Shown here: positions 33,947 to 43,038 of the stretch, piece after piece
How positions within the stretch are numbered: position 1 is the stretch's first letter
Layout of the letters: the number at the start of each line of letters is the position of its first letter
NCBI GenBank assembly: GCA_021324825.1
Contig: JAJPII010000015.1
Location: 85,592 to 149,591, forward strand
Origin: Spartobacteria bacterium
GTDB lineage: Bacteria; Verrucomicrobiota; Verrucomicrobiia; Chthoniobacterales; Chthoniobacteraceae
Direction: 5' to 3'
DNA: 64,000 nucleotides
Position numbers and translations under genes: made by a program
Notes under the pieces: generated by a model
Seen by the model: the letters and a program-made list of their open reading frames with translations, nothing else
Told to the model about the DNA's origin: nothing
The model's database searches: none

Positions 33947-35032
33947 ATCCTTCTCATAAAGCCGTCGGCGCTGGGCGACGTCATCCACACGATCCCGGTG
34001 CTGGTGAAGCTCCGCGCGCGTTACCCGGAAGCGCGCATCGACTGGTTCATCACCCCCGAGAACGCCGAGATCGTCCGCTGCCACCCCGCGCTCTCGAACA
34101 CCGTCCTCTTCGCGCGGAGGGAATACGCGCGCTTTGGCCGCAGCCCGCGCGCCACGGCGGGCTTCTTCCGGCTGCTCTCCCGCATCCGCCACGCGCGGTA
34201 TGACCTCGTCATCGACCTGCACGGCCAGCTTCGCTCCGTCTTTTTCGCCATGGTCTCCGGCGCGCCGGTGCGGATCGGCTTCGACCGGCCCGTGCGGATG
34301 GAGCGCACCGTCTCCCGGGAACACAACATAACGAACATCCCGCGCCGGGGCTGGAAAGGAGCGCGCGAAGGCTCCTGGCTGGCATACACCCACCGCATCC
34401 CCATCCCGACCCTGGACGTCCACGCCATCGACCGCTACCTCTGGCTGGGCGATCTCCTCGGCTTCGACGACTCCCCCGCCGGCTGCACCGTTTATCTCCC
34501 CCCGGAAACCGCCTCCCGCGTCGGCGCCCTCTTCGCCCGGCGCGGCATCCCGGACAAGCCGCTCGCCGCCATCGTCCCCGGCACCATCTGGGAGACGAAA
34601 CACTGGCTCCCGGAACGCTTCGCCGAAGTCGGGCGACATCTTCTCGAAACGGGTCACGCCGTCGTCCTGCTCGGCACTCCGCGCGACCGCGAGCGCTGCC
34701 AGTTTATCGCCGCCTCCGCGCCCGGCGCGTTCGACCTCTCCGGCGAGACCACCCCCGCCGACCTCGGCGGCATCCTCGAGCGCGCCGCCGTTTGCATAAC
34801 GAATGACTCCGGCTCGATGCACCTCGCCACCGCGTTGAACCGGCCCGTCGTCAGCATCTTCGGCCCCACGAACCCGGTTCACATCGGCCCGTACGGACAC
34901 CCGGAATCCGTCGTCCGCGTCGATCTTCCCTGTTCGCCGTGCAATTTCCGCCGGCTCTCGCAGTGCCCTTACGGCCACGCCTGCATGCACGGCGTCACCG
35001 CGGAAATGGTCGTCGAAAAACTTCCCGGTTGA
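33947..35032 (+). CDS. GT9-family (ADP-heptose:LPS-type) glycosyltransferase, start unclear
   Basis: A GT9 protein of roughly 361 residues. The N-terminal ILLIKPSALGDVIHTIPVL and the C-terminal donor site CITNDSGSMHLATALNRPVVSIFGPTNP are diagnostic; it would add a heptose-like sugar to LPS core. The first conserved residues (33947-33994) precede the first GTG at 33998, yet no ATG, GTG or TTG exists in this frame between the oxygenase TAG (33896-33898) and 33998. Only ATC codons (33908, 33947) follow, with GGAG at 33931. A rare start, TAG read-through or a base error are possible. Confidence 0.8.
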   Translation: MLLIKPSALGDVIHTIPVLVKLRARYPEARIDWFITPENAEIVRCHPALSNTVLFARREYARFGRSPRATAGFFRLLSRIRHARYDLVIDLHGQLRSVFFAMVSGAPVRIGFDRPVRMERTVSREHNITNIPRRGWKGAREGSWLAYTHRIPIPTLDVHAIDRYLWLGDLLGFDDSPAGCTVYLPPETASRVGALFARRGIPDKPLAAIVPGTIWETKHWLPERFAEVGRHLLETGHAVVLLGTPRDRERCQFIAASAPGAFDLSGETTPADLGGILERAAVCITNDSGSMHLATALNRPVVSIFGPTNPVHIGPYGHPESVVRVDLPCSPCNFRRLSQCPYGHACMHGVTAEMVVEKLPG

Positions 35033-35068
35033 CACCTGGCGGCGGCGGGGCTATCGACAAACCCTCCT

Positions 35069-35614
35069 ATGGCGAACTCCGAAGTCATCCTCATCGAAAA
35101 CATCCCCGGTCTCGGCGCCGAAGCCGACGTCGTCAAAGTGAAGAATGGCTACGCGCGCAACTACCTCATCCCGCAGCGCAAGGCGATGGAGAAGACCCCC
35201 GCCGCCCTTCGGAACCTGAATCACCTGAAGGCAAAACGCGCCGAGCGCGAAGCCGCCGAGTTGAACAAGGCCGAGGAACTCGCGCGCAAGATCAACAAGC
35301 TCAAGCTGACGATGATCCTGGAAACCGGCGAGACGGGCAAGGCGTTCGGCTCGATCACGGCCAAGGACATCGCGGAGCGCGTCCAGGCTGAACTGGGCGG
35401 CATCGCTTTCGAGCGCACCCAGATCGTGCTGGAGCGTCCGATCAAGGAAACCGGCTCGCAGGAGATCCCCATCAAACTGCACGCGGACGTGACGGCGAAA
35501 CTGACTCTCCAGGTAAAATCCAAGGCCGAGGAGGAAGCGCAGGCGGCCCCGGCCGCGGCGGCCGCCGAACCCGGCGCCTTCAAGTCCAAGCCGAAAGCGC
35601 GGCACGCGAAATGA
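35069..35614 (+). CDS. rplI: 50S ribosomal protein L9
   Basis: A 181-residue L9. The N-terminal RNA-binding domain (VILIENIPGLGAEADVVKVK, NGYARNYLIPQRKA) and a long connecting helix lead to the C-terminal domain. The protein is about 30 residues longer than E. coli L9 because of an Ala/Lys-rich tail (AQAAPAAAAAEPG). It precedes dnaB by 12 nt, a common arrangement. Confidence 0.94.
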   Translation: MANSEVILIENIPGLGAEADVVKVKNGYARNYLIPQRKAMEKTPAALRNLNHLKAKRAEREAAELNKAEELARKINKLKLTMILETGETGKAFGSITAKDIAERVQAELGGIAFERTQIVLERPIKETGSQEIPIKLHADVTAKLTLQVKSKAEEEAQAAPAAAAAEPGAFKSKPKARHAK

Positions 35615-35626
35615 CGGGCCCCTGAA

Positions 35627-37084
35627 ATGCCGGAGGGTTTCACCAGAAGCGAAGAGAAACCCGCCAAAAAAAACGGCGACAAGCCAGCGACAAACCTCCG
35701 GGGCGGCGTCACTTATTTACCCGAGGTCCACAGGTTACTCCCACAGAGTCCGGACGCCGAACAGGGCGTCCTCGGTTCCATCCTTCTCTCGCCCAAGGAA
35801 ATCATGGGCGAATGCGTCGAGAAGAACGTCGATCCCGCGCATTTCCACATCCCCGCGCACGCGACCATCTTCGCCTTGCTGCGCGAGCTTTGGGACGCGC
35901 AGAAGCCGGTTGACTTCGTCGTTCTCACCCAGGTTCTCAAGGACCGCAATCTCCTCGATCAGGTGGGCGGCGCGGCGTTTGTCACCGGCTTATTCACATT
36001 CGTCCCCACCGCGGCAAACGCGGCGTATTACATCGACATCGTCCAGGAGAAATACACCCTGCGGCGCATCATCACCACCTGCACAGAATACGCCGCCCGC
36101 TCCTACGACGAACAGGAGGACGTGCCCTGTCTCCTCGACGAGGTCGAACAGCACATCTTCGAGATCGCCAAGGACCGTTACCGCGCCGGCGTGCCGGAGA
36201 TGAAAGAGCAGGTGATGGACGCGCTCGAGTCCATCGAAAAACTGTATGAGCGGCGCGGGGGCATCACCGGGTTGCCCACCGGTTTTTCCAAGCTCGACCA
36301 GATGACCGACGGACTTCACGAGTCCGAGATGATCGTCATCGCCGCGCGGCCCAGCATGGGCAAGACCGCGCTCGCGCTCAACATCGTCGAGCACGTGGCG
36401 CTCGCCGCGCGGGAGCCGGTCGCCGTCTTCAGCCTCGAGATGAGCACCCAGCAACTCGTGCAGCGCCTCCTCTGTTCGCGGGCGAAGGTGAATCTCCAGC
36501 GCGTCCGCGACGGCTTCCTGGCCGAACGCGATTTCCCGAACCTGACGAACGCCGCGTCCAAGCTGGCCGAGAGCCGCATCTTCATCGACGACACGGCGGG
36601 CTTGAGCATCCTGGAATTGCGAGCCAAGGCCCGCCGTTTCAAGGCCCAGCACGACATCAAGCTGATCGTCATCGACTACATCCAGCTCCTCCGCTCGACC
36701 TCCCGCCGCGCGCAGGATAACCGGCAGTTGGAAATAGCGGAAATCTCCGCCGGCATCAAAGGCCTGGCAAAGGAACTCCGCATCCCCATCCTCGCGCTCG
36801 CCCAGTTGAACCGCCAGCCCGAAGCGCGCGCGGGCGGCAAACCGCGCTTGAGCGATTTGCGCGAGTCCGGTTCCATCGAGCAGGACGCCGACCTCGTCGC
36901 CCTGCTCGTCCGGCCCGAGGTTTACGAGGAGGATGAGGAAGCCAAACAGGAAAAAGCGGGCGAGGCGGAACTCATCATCGCCAAGCAGCGCAACGGCCCC
37001 ATCGGCGAAGTGCCGCTCACCTTCCTGAAAGAATTCACCCGGTTTGAAGATCGCGCCCGTGAAGCACCCGAGAAACGGGCGTAG
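35627..37084 (+). CDS. dnaB: Replicative DNA helicase
   Basis: A 485-residue DnaB. N-terminal domain (SPDAEQGVLGSILLSP), then the RecA-like ATPase with Walker A at about residues 241-250 (ARPSMGKTAL), FSLEMSTQQLVQRL, Walker B LIVIDYIQLL and the terminal SDLRESGSIEQDADLV. It unwinds DNA at the fork as a hexamer. No intein or insertion is seen. A lipase-like gene overlaps its 3' end by about 26 nt. Confidence 0.96.
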   Translation: MPEGFTRSEEKPAKKNGDKPATNLRGGVTYLPEVHRLLPQSPDAEQGVLGSILLSPKEIMGECVEKNVDPAHFHIPAHATIFALLRELWDAQKPVDFVVLTQVLKDRNLLDQVGGAAFVTGLFTFVPTAANAAYYIDIVQEKYTLRRIITTCTEYAARSYDEQEDVPCLLDEVEQHIFEIAKDRYRAGVPEMKEQVMDALESIEKLYERRGGITGLPTGFSKLDQMTDGLHESEMIVIAARPSMGKTALALNIVEHVALAAREPVAVFSLEMSTQQLVQRLLCSRAKVNLQRVRDGFLAERDFPNLTNAASKLAESRIFIDDTAGLSILELRAKARRFKAQHDIKLIVIDYIQLLRSTSRRAQDNRQLEIAEISAGIKGLAKELRIPILALAQLNRQPEARAGGKPRLSDLRESGSIEQDADLVALLVRPEVYEEDEEAKQEKAGEAELIIAKQRNGPIGEVPLTFLKEFTRFEDRAREAPEKRA

Positions 37085-37709
37085 GCTCGCCGTCTGCCTG
37101 CTGGCATTCCTCGTGACCACCTGCCAATCCGAAAGCTCCACGGTCATCCTCGTGCACGGCTTCCTGGACACGTCCAGGAAAATGCAGAGCATGGCCGCCT
37201 ATCTCAGGACGCAAGGCTGGACGGCATACACCCCGGCGTTGACGCCCAGCAACGGTTCGGAAGGCCTCGAACGCATGGCGGGCAAACTCGAAGCGTATAT
37301 CAACGAGAAATGCGGGCCGGACCGGCGGATCGACCTGGTCGGCTTCAGCATGGGCGGCATCGTCTCGCGTTACTACGTCCAGCGGCTGGGCGGGAACAGG
37401 CGTGTCGCGCACCTCGTCACCATCGCCTCGCCGAACCACGGAACCTTGATGGGCTACTTCAGCGGAAGCAAAGCCGCGCGCGAAATGCGCCCCGGCAGCC
37501 CGTTTTTAAAAGCGCTCAACGCCGACTTGCACACCCTCGACCGGCTCAAGTTCACCTCCCTCTGGACGCCGCTCGACCTCATGATCATCCCCGCAAGCAG
37601 TTCCCGCATGCCCGTCGGCAAAGAAGTCCGCATCTGGATGCCCGCGCACCCGCTCATGGTCTGGAACTCCGGCTGCCACCGGGCCGTGGCCGCCGCCCTG
37701 CGCGAGTAG
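37059..37709 (+). CDS. Alpha/beta hydrolase (lipase-like)
   Basis: A 216-residue protein. GTG start with a short N-terminal hydrophobic segment (LAVCLLAFLVTTC) that may be a signal or an imperfect lipobox, then VILVHGFLDTSRKM (oxyanion region), nucleophile Ser in LVGFSMGGIVSRYY, and IASPNHGT. Likely an exported or membrane-attached esterase/lipase of the triacylglycerol lipase group. A TTG five codons upstream is possible. It overlaps dnaB. Confidence 0.83.
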   Translation: MKHPRNGRRLAVCLLAFLVTTCQSESSTVILVHGFLDTSRKMQSMAAYLRTQGWTAYTPALTPSNGSEGLERMAGKLEAYINEKCGPDRRIDLVGFSMGGIVSRYYVQRLGGNRRVAHLVTIASPNHGTLMGYFSGSKAAREMRPGSPFLKALNADLHTLDRLKFTSLWTPLDLMIIPASSSRMPVGKEVRIWMPAHPLMVWNSGCHRAVAAALRE

Positions 37710-37774
37710 GGTCGCGCTTTCAGTCTGGCGCGATGGGCTTGACTCTCCGAAGCCGATGACCTACGCACGATGCC

Positions 37775-39670
37775 GTGCCTGGCCGCATCCTCGATTGCCC
37801 GCAGTGCGGGGCTCCGGTTCCTTTTCAATCCTCCGTATCCGTCTTCGCCGTATGCGAACATTGCCGCGCGATGGTCGTGGCGCGCGACGCGAAGGCGGAG
37901 ACGATGGGAACGATGGCGGAGCTGCCTCCCGACCTGAGCCCGTTCCAGATCGGAACCAAGGGGGAATGGGAAGGCAAAGGATTCGAGATCGTGGGCCGCG
38001 TCCGGGTCGAATGGCAGGAAGGGAGCTGGAATGAATGGTGCATCCTCTACGATGCGGCAACCACCGGCTGGCTGGCGGAAGCCCAGGGCCTGCTCATGGT
38101 CAGTTTTGAAACGGAGCCGGATGTTCCCCTTTCCGCCCACGAGTCGGAATACCAGGCGGGCGCCGACCTGAAACTGCTCGGCAAACGCTGGACGGTGAGC
38201 GATTCCAAGATGACGACCTGTCGCGCGGGCGAAGGCGAACTTCCGTTCGTCGCGCCTCCCAACAGCATGCGGGCGAGCGTCGATCTCCTGAACAACCACG
38301 GCGGTTTCGCGAATATAGAGTTCGCCGAGCAAGGGCCGGTTCTCTATGTGGGCAAATATGGCCGGTTTGAGGATTTCCATTTCCAGAATCTGCGTCCGGT
38401 TCGCGGCTGGAGCGCCGAGACGCCGGAGGAAAAGAACGCCGCCACCGCTCTCTCGTGCCCCAACTGCGGGGCGCCGGTAAGCCTGCGGGCCGCCGGCCAG
38501 ACGATGGCCGCCGTCTGCCCCTCCTGCGGCTCCGTCATCGACACCGCGACGCCGGAACTGTCGATCATCGAAAAAGCGGAAGCGGCCCGGCGCGAGATTC
38601 CAACCCTTATACCGATAGGCAGCCGCGGAAAGCTGTTCGGCATGGAATTGGAGATGATCGGCGTGATGACGCGGCGCGACGAAGGCGCAAGCTGGATGGA
38701 ATACCTCCTTTTCAATCCCTGGACGGGCTTTCGCTGGCTCGTATTTTATGCCGGGCACTGGACCTTCGTGGAGCAGATGCCCGCGCTCCCGGACGCCGCG
38801 GGCGACACCGTGTCGGCGCAAGGACGCACATACCGGCTCTACGCAAAGGAAACCGCCAGGGTCACGGGCGTGCTCGGCGAATTTTACTGGAAAGTGCGGC
38901 GCGGCGAAGAGACGGCTTGCGCTGATTACATCGCCCCGCCGTTCATCCTCTCGAAGGAGAGCTACCCCGAACTGCACGAGTTTACCTGGTCGACGGGCGA
39001 ATATGTGGAGCCGGCGGTGATAGCGGAGGCCTTCGCCCTCAAAGACCTGCCCAAGCCGGACGGCATCTACCTGAACCAGCCAAATAAATTCAAACAGCGA
39101 TGGAAAGGGGTGCGCGGAATATCCCTCGCCGCTTTCGGCCTTCTCGTTCTCCTGGAGATAATCTTCACGCTTTCGCAAAAAACTTCGGCGGTCTGGTCCG
39201 GCAGTTTCACATTCGACAGAAAGACGCCTGTCGCCCCGATCGTCACGCCGCCTTTCGACATCGACCGCGCGGGAGCCGTCACCGTGGATGCCAGCGGAGC
39301 TGTCGACAATAGCTGGCTCGATCTCGATCTCGAACTGGTCGATGCCGCCACGAACCAATCAACCCCCGAGACCCTGGAACTCAGCTACTACTACGGATAC
39401 GACGACGGCAGTTGGCACGAGGGCGGCCATTCGGGAAGCGTGGGCTTCCCCAACGTCGCGCCGGGCCAGTATCGCCTGACCATCGAGCCGAGCGCCGCGC
39501 CGGAGGTGACGTCCGTGCCTTATACGATCCGCATAAGCCGGGGCGGAGTCTATCAGTCCAACTTTATTTTATGCCTGGTTTTGATTCTCCTGTACCCGCT
39601 TTATCTAGGGCTGCGAAGCTCCCGCTTCGAACAAACGCGCTGGGCCGACAGCGATCTGTCAGATGCGTAG
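37775..39670 (+). CDS. DUF4178 protein with two zinc-ribbon/DUF4178 units
   Basis: A 631-residue protein. Zinc ribbon 1: C8-P-Q-C11 ... C27-E-H-C30. A DUF4178 domain follows (about 60-190; FQIGTKGEWEGKGFEIVGRV). Zinc ribbon 2 begins near residue 228 (CPNCGAP ... CPSCG) with a second DUF4178 unit (LIPIGSRGKLFGMELEMIG). Two TM helices flank a C-terminal beta-sandwich-like domain (about 446-465 and 597-615). DUF4178 proteins recur beside aminopropyltransferase and SpeD genes. Biochemical role is unknown. GTG start. It leads the polyamine-type cluster, although a repeat intervenes. Confidence 0.85.
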   Translation: MPGRILDCPQCGAPVPFQSSVSVFAVCEHCRAMVVARDAKAETMGTMAELPPDLSPFQIGTKGEWEGKGFEIVGRVRVEWQEGSWNEWCILYDAATTGWLAEAQGLLMVSFETEPDVPLSAHESEYQAGADLKLLGKRWTVSDSKMTTCRAGEGELPFVAPPNSMRASVDLLNNHGGFANIEFAEQGPVLYVGKYGRFEDFHFQNLRPVRGWSAETPEEKNAATALSCPNCGAPVSLRAAGQTMAAVCPSCGSVIDTATPELSIIEKAEAARREIPTLIPIGSRGKLFGMELEMIGVMTRRDEGASWMEYLLFNPWTGFRWLVFYAGHWTFVEQMPALPDAAGDTVSAQGRTYRLYAKETARVTGVLGEFYWKVRRGEETACADYIAPPFILSKESYPELHEFTWSTGEYVEPAVIAEAFALKDLPKPDGIYLNQPNKFKQRWKGVRGISLAAFGLLVLLEIIFTLSQKTSAVWSGSFTFDRKTPVAPIVTPPFDIDRAGAVTVDASGAVDNSWLDLDLELVDAATNQSTPETLELSYYYGYDDGSWHEGGHSGSVGFPNVAPGQYRLTIEPSAAPEVTSVPYTIRISRGGVYQSNFILCLVLILLYPLYLGLRSSRFEQTRWADSDLSDA

Positions 39671-39820
39671 AGCGTGTTTGCCTGCTCTCGGTTGTAGAGG
39701 CGGCTGTGCCAGCCGCCTGGAGCGCCAGGCGGTTCCAGGTCTTCAGGCGGCTGGCACAGCCGCCTCTACAACGACAACGACAACGACGCCGCTCAGGGCG
39801 AAAAATGCATGACATGCTTT
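39669..39820. repeat. Interspersed hairpin repeat, copy 4 (most complete)
   Basis: Begins at the DUF4178 stop with AGAGCGTG. It contains both cores in opposite orientations: AGGCGGCTG-TGC-CAGCCGCCT at 39698-39718 and AGGCGGCTG-GCA-CAGCCGCCT at 39745-39765, each flanked by GTTGTAG or CTACAAC. The right end GCATGACATGCTTT mirrors the other copies. It therefore looks like the full element with terminal inverted repeats of about 45 nt. Confidence 0.85.
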
Positions 39821-39876
39821 AGACATCCCCTCTATCTTTCACTCTGCACCCTCACGGTGTTTTACTTCGGTTTTGC

Positions 39877-39959
39877 AGACGCCAGGGGCTACAGCCTCTG
39901 GCGGCCCATCGCCATGCGAATGCCGGCCGCCTGGGGCGGCAGGTCCTCGGGCGGCGTCT
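39877..39959 (+). ncRNA. Possible structured RNA/leader upstream of the aminopropyltransferase
   Basis: A 7-bp closing stem AGACGCC (39877-39883) / GGCGTCT (39953-39959) encloses two hairpins: AGGGGC-TACA-GCCTCT (39884-39899) and GCCGCC-TGG-GGCGGC (39926-39940). This is a three-way-junction-like fold 17 nt before the ATG at 39977. It could be a cis-regulatory element, or simply another repeat. No known riboswitch class was recognised. Confidence 0.3.
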
Positions 39960-39976
39960 ATCACAAGTAAAATCCC

Positions 39977-41485
39977 ATGAGCAACCGCGGAGTCCGCCTG
40001 CTTCTGCTCGCATCGGTGTTCACCATCGCGACGTGCGGCCTCATCTACGAACTGCTCGCGGGAACCATCGCAAGCTATCTGCTCGGCGATTCCGTCACCC
40101 AATTCTCCACCGTCATCGGCGTTTATCTTTTCGCGATGGGCGTCGGTTCCTGGCTCTCGCGCTATGTGGAGCGGAACTTGGCGGGCGTTTTCATCCAGGT
40201 CGAGTTCCTCATCGCGCTCTTTGGCGGCTCGGCGGCGGCCTGCCTGTTCGCGGTCTTCCCGCACGTCAATTCCTTCCGCGTCCCTCTCTACGCCATCGTC
40301 TTCGTCGTCGGCTCGCTCGTCGGTTTGGAAGTGCCGCTCCTCCTCCGACTGCTGAGCGCGCAGTTGCATCTCAAGGACCTCATCTCGAAAGTCTTCACCT
40401 TCGACTACATCGGCGCGCTCCTCGCCTCGCTGCTATTCCCCTTGTTTCTCGTGCCGTACTGCGGCGTCGCGCAGACCGGCTTCCTCTTCGGAATCCTAAA
40501 CGCCGTTGTCGGGCTCATCGCGCTTTGGGCGCTCGAAATTCCCAATGCCCGCGCGCTGCGCATTTACGGCATTGGCGTGCTCGCCTTTCTCGTCGCGGGC
40601 CTTTTCTTTTCGGAGCGCATCGTCGCCTGGTCCGAAGCCGCGGCTTATGGCGAGGACATCATCTATACGCGCTCCACCCCGTACCAGCGGATAACCCTCA
40701 CACGCCACAGCGACGACATCCGGCTCTATCTCAACGGCAACCTGCAATTCAGTTCCCGCGACGAATATCGCTACCACGAAGCGCTCATCCACCCCGGCCT
40801 CGCCCGCTTGCGGAACGCCCGCCATGTCCTGGTGCTGGGCGGCGGCGACGGCCTTGCGGTGCGCGAGATTCTCCGTTACCCGCAAATCGAGAGCGTGACG
40901 CTCGTCGACCTCGACCCCGCGATGCCCCGCCTTTTCTCAACCCAGGAAATCCTGACCCGGCTCAACGCGGGCGCCTTCTCCTCGCCCAAGGTGCGCGTGG
41001 TCAATTCGGACGCGTTTGCGTGGCTGAAACAAAACCGGCGAGTCTTCGACTTCATCGTCGCCGACTTTCCCGATCCGTCCAATTTTTCCGTGGGCAAGCT
41101 CTACACCACCGCTTTTTATGCGCGCGCCCAGGCCGCCCTGGCCCCGGATGGCGCCATGGTCATCCAGTGCACATCCCCCTTCATCGCGAGGAAATCCTTC
41201 TGGTGCGTCGACGAGACCCTGCACGCGTCCGGCTTCGTCACGGAGCCGTACCACGTTTACGTCCCTTCCTTCGGCGAGTGGGGCTTCATCCTCGCTTCGC
41301 ACCGCGCGCTAGCGGGCGAGCCGGAATTTCCCGCCGGCCTGCGCTATCTCGACGCCTCCAGCTTCGCGGAACTCTTCATCTTCCCGCCCGATATGGTCAA
41401 AGTCCCCGCGGACGCGAACCGCTTGAACAACCAGGCGCTCGTCCGTTACTTCGAAACCGAATGGGGCCGCTATCTCCGCCAATGA
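39977..41485 (+). CDS. Membrane-embedded spermidine synthase-like aminopropyltransferase
   Basis: A 502-residue protein with about seven N-terminal TM helices (residues 8-215) and a C-terminal spermidine-synthase-like Rossmann domain: YQRI (236), LNGNLQFSSRDEYRYHEAL, GGGDGLAVREIL (288-299), DLDPAM (D311) and DFPDP (D363). It presumably uses decarboxylated SAM to add aminopropyl groups to an amine near the membrane. It overlaps the oxidase gene by 4 nt. SpeD, the source of decarboxylated SAM, is two genes downstream. Substrate unknown. Confidence 0.9.
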   Translation: MSNRGVRLLLLASVFTIATCGLIYELLAGTIASYLLGDSVTQFSTVIGVYLFAMGVGSWLSRYVERNLAGVFIQVEFLIALFGGSAAACLFAVFPHVNSFRVPLYAIVFVVGSLVGLEVPLLLRLLSAQLHLKDLISKVFTFDYIGALLASLLFPLFLVPYCGVAQTGFLFGILNAVVGLIALWALEIPNARALRIYGIGVLAFLVAGLFFSERIVAWSEAAAYGEDIIYTRSTPYQRITLTRHSDDIRLYLNGNLQFSSRDEYRYHEALIHPGLARLRNARHVLVLGGGDGLAVREILRYPQIESVTLVDLDPAMPRLFSTQEILTRLNAGAFSSPKVRVVNSDAFAWLKQNRRVFDFIVADFPDPSNFSVGKLYTTAFYARAQAALAPDGAMVIQCTSPFIARKSFWCVDETLHASGFVTEPYHVYVPSFGEWGFILASHRALAGEPEFPAGLRYLDASSFAELFIFPPDMVKVPADANRLNNQALVRYFETEWGRYLRQ

Positions 41486-43038
41486 AAACGACCCGCCGCC
41501 AGTTCCTCGCGACCGCCGGCGGCGGAGCCATGGCGCTCCTGGCAGGCTGCGGAAACTCGCCGCGCGTTTTCCCGGGGCGAATCGTCGGAGCTTCCGCCGC
41601 GGCGGGGCATCGCCTGCGGGATGGCGCCTTCCCCGCGCCGGATGAAACGCTGGATGCGGAAGTCGTCGTCATCGGCGGCGGCATTGCCGGCCTTGCGGCC
41701 GCCCGCCGCCTCGATGGCCGCCGCGACCTGCTCCTTGTCGAACTGGAACAGGAAACCGGCGGAAACGCCGCCTGCGGGCGCAACGCGGTCTCCGCGTACC
41801 CGTGGGGCGCGCACTACGTCCCCCTGCCGAACGAGGAATCGACGGAAGTGATCGCGCTGTTCGAGGAACTCGGGATCATCCGCGGAAAAGACCCGCGCGG
41901 GCTTCCAATTTACGACGAGGAAGCGCTTTGCTCCGACCCGATGGAGCGTCTGCTGGATTGCGGCCGCTGGCAGGAAGGTTTTCTGCCCCAGCTTGGCGTG
42001 ACCCCCGGGGAACGCCGCCAATACGACGCGTTCTTCGCGCGCATGGAGGCTTTCCGGCGGACGCCCGGCGCCTTCGCCATCCCGCTGGACCTCGGTTCTC
42101 CCTACCCGGAACTGGACCGCATAACGATGGCCGCGTGGATGAACGCCAACGGCTGGGACGCCGCCCCCTTGCGCTGGTATGTCGACTACTGTTGCCGCGA
42201 CGACTACGGCGCCGGCATCGAGCATGTTTCCGCGTGGGCGGGCGTGCACTACTTCGCCTCGCGCCGGGGCCGCGCCGCCAACGCCGAGCGCGATTCCGTC
42301 GTCACCTGGCCCGAAGGGAACGGCTGGCTCGCGCAAAAGCTCTCCGCCCCGCTGGCGGCTCGCATCCGCCGCGGCTGCATCGTCTGGAACATCGAAGCGG
42401 CGGGAAAATACACGTTTGTCGATTGCTTCGACCTCGCCCGCGAGCGGAGCGTCCGCCTCCGCGCGCGCGGCGCCGTCTGCGCGGCGCCGCGTTTCATCGC
42501 GCAACGCATCGTCCGCGGCCTCGCTCCGGCACAAGGTTTGGAGTATTCCCCGTGGATGGTCGCGAACGTCACCCTCGATTCCCCGCCCGTCGGACCCGGC
42601 GCGCCGCTCGCGTGGGACAACGTCTCGCGCCGGAGCCGCTCCCTCGGTTACGTGGTCGCCACGCACCAGAACCTAAACCCGGTCCAGCGCGAAACCGTCC
42701 TGACCCACTACTGGCCGCTCGACGCGCAATCCCCGGCGGACGAACGCCGTCGCGCCGTCGCGCGGACCCACGATGAATGGTGCGGCCTCATCGCCGAAGA
42801 CCTGGAAGAAACGCATCCCGGCGTCACGGGACAAATCCGCAACATCGACGTCTGGCTCTGGGGCCACGGCATGATCCGCCCCGTGCCCGGATTTATTTGG
42901 GGCGAAGCGCGCCGCCGCATGCGCGAGCCGCACGGCATGGTCTTCTTCGCCCATTCCGACATGAGCGGTCTCTCGTTGTTCGAGGAAGCCTATACCCGCG
43001 GCTGCCAGGCCGCCGACGCCCTCCTGGCGCGTCTATGA
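41482..43038 (+). CDS. Tat-exported FAD-dependent amine oxidase-like lipoprotein
   Basis: A 518-residue protein starting with a twin-arginine signal (TRRQFLATAGGGAMALLAGC) whose C23 forms a lipobox. The FAD-binding motif VVVIGGGIAGLAAARRL is at residues 61-77, followed by ELEQETGGNAACGRN. The fold is that of flavin amine oxidases and phytoene-desaturase-like proteins. It should fold in the cytoplasm with FAD and then act at the periplasmic side. Gene coupling (4-nt overlaps with neighbours) links it to polyamine metabolism. Substrate is unknown. Confidence 0.87.
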   Translation: MKTTRRQFLATAGGGAMALLAGCGNSPRVFPGRIVGASAAAGHRLRDGAFPAPDETLDAEVVVIGGGIAGLAAARRLDGRRDLLLVELEQETGGNAACGRNAVSAYPWGAHYVPLPNEESTEVIALFEELGIIRGKDPRGLPIYDEEALCSDPMERLLDCGRWQEGFLPQLGVTPGERRQYDAFFARMEAFRRTPGAFAIPLDLGSPYPELDRITMAAWMNANGWDAAPLRWYVDYCCRDDYGAGIEHVSAWAGVHYFASRRGRAANAERDSVVTWPEGNGWLAQKLSAPLAARIRRGCIVWNIEAAGKYTFVDCFDLARERSVRLRARGAVCAAPRFIAQRIVRGLAPAQGLEYSPWMVANVTLDSPPVGPGAPLAWDNVSRRSRSLGYVVATHQNLNPVQRETVLTHYWPLDAQSPADERRRAVARTHDEWCGLIAEDLEETHPGVTGQIRNIDVWLWGHGMIRPVPGFIWGEARRRMREPHGMVFFAHSDMSGLSLFEEAYTRGCQAADALLARL

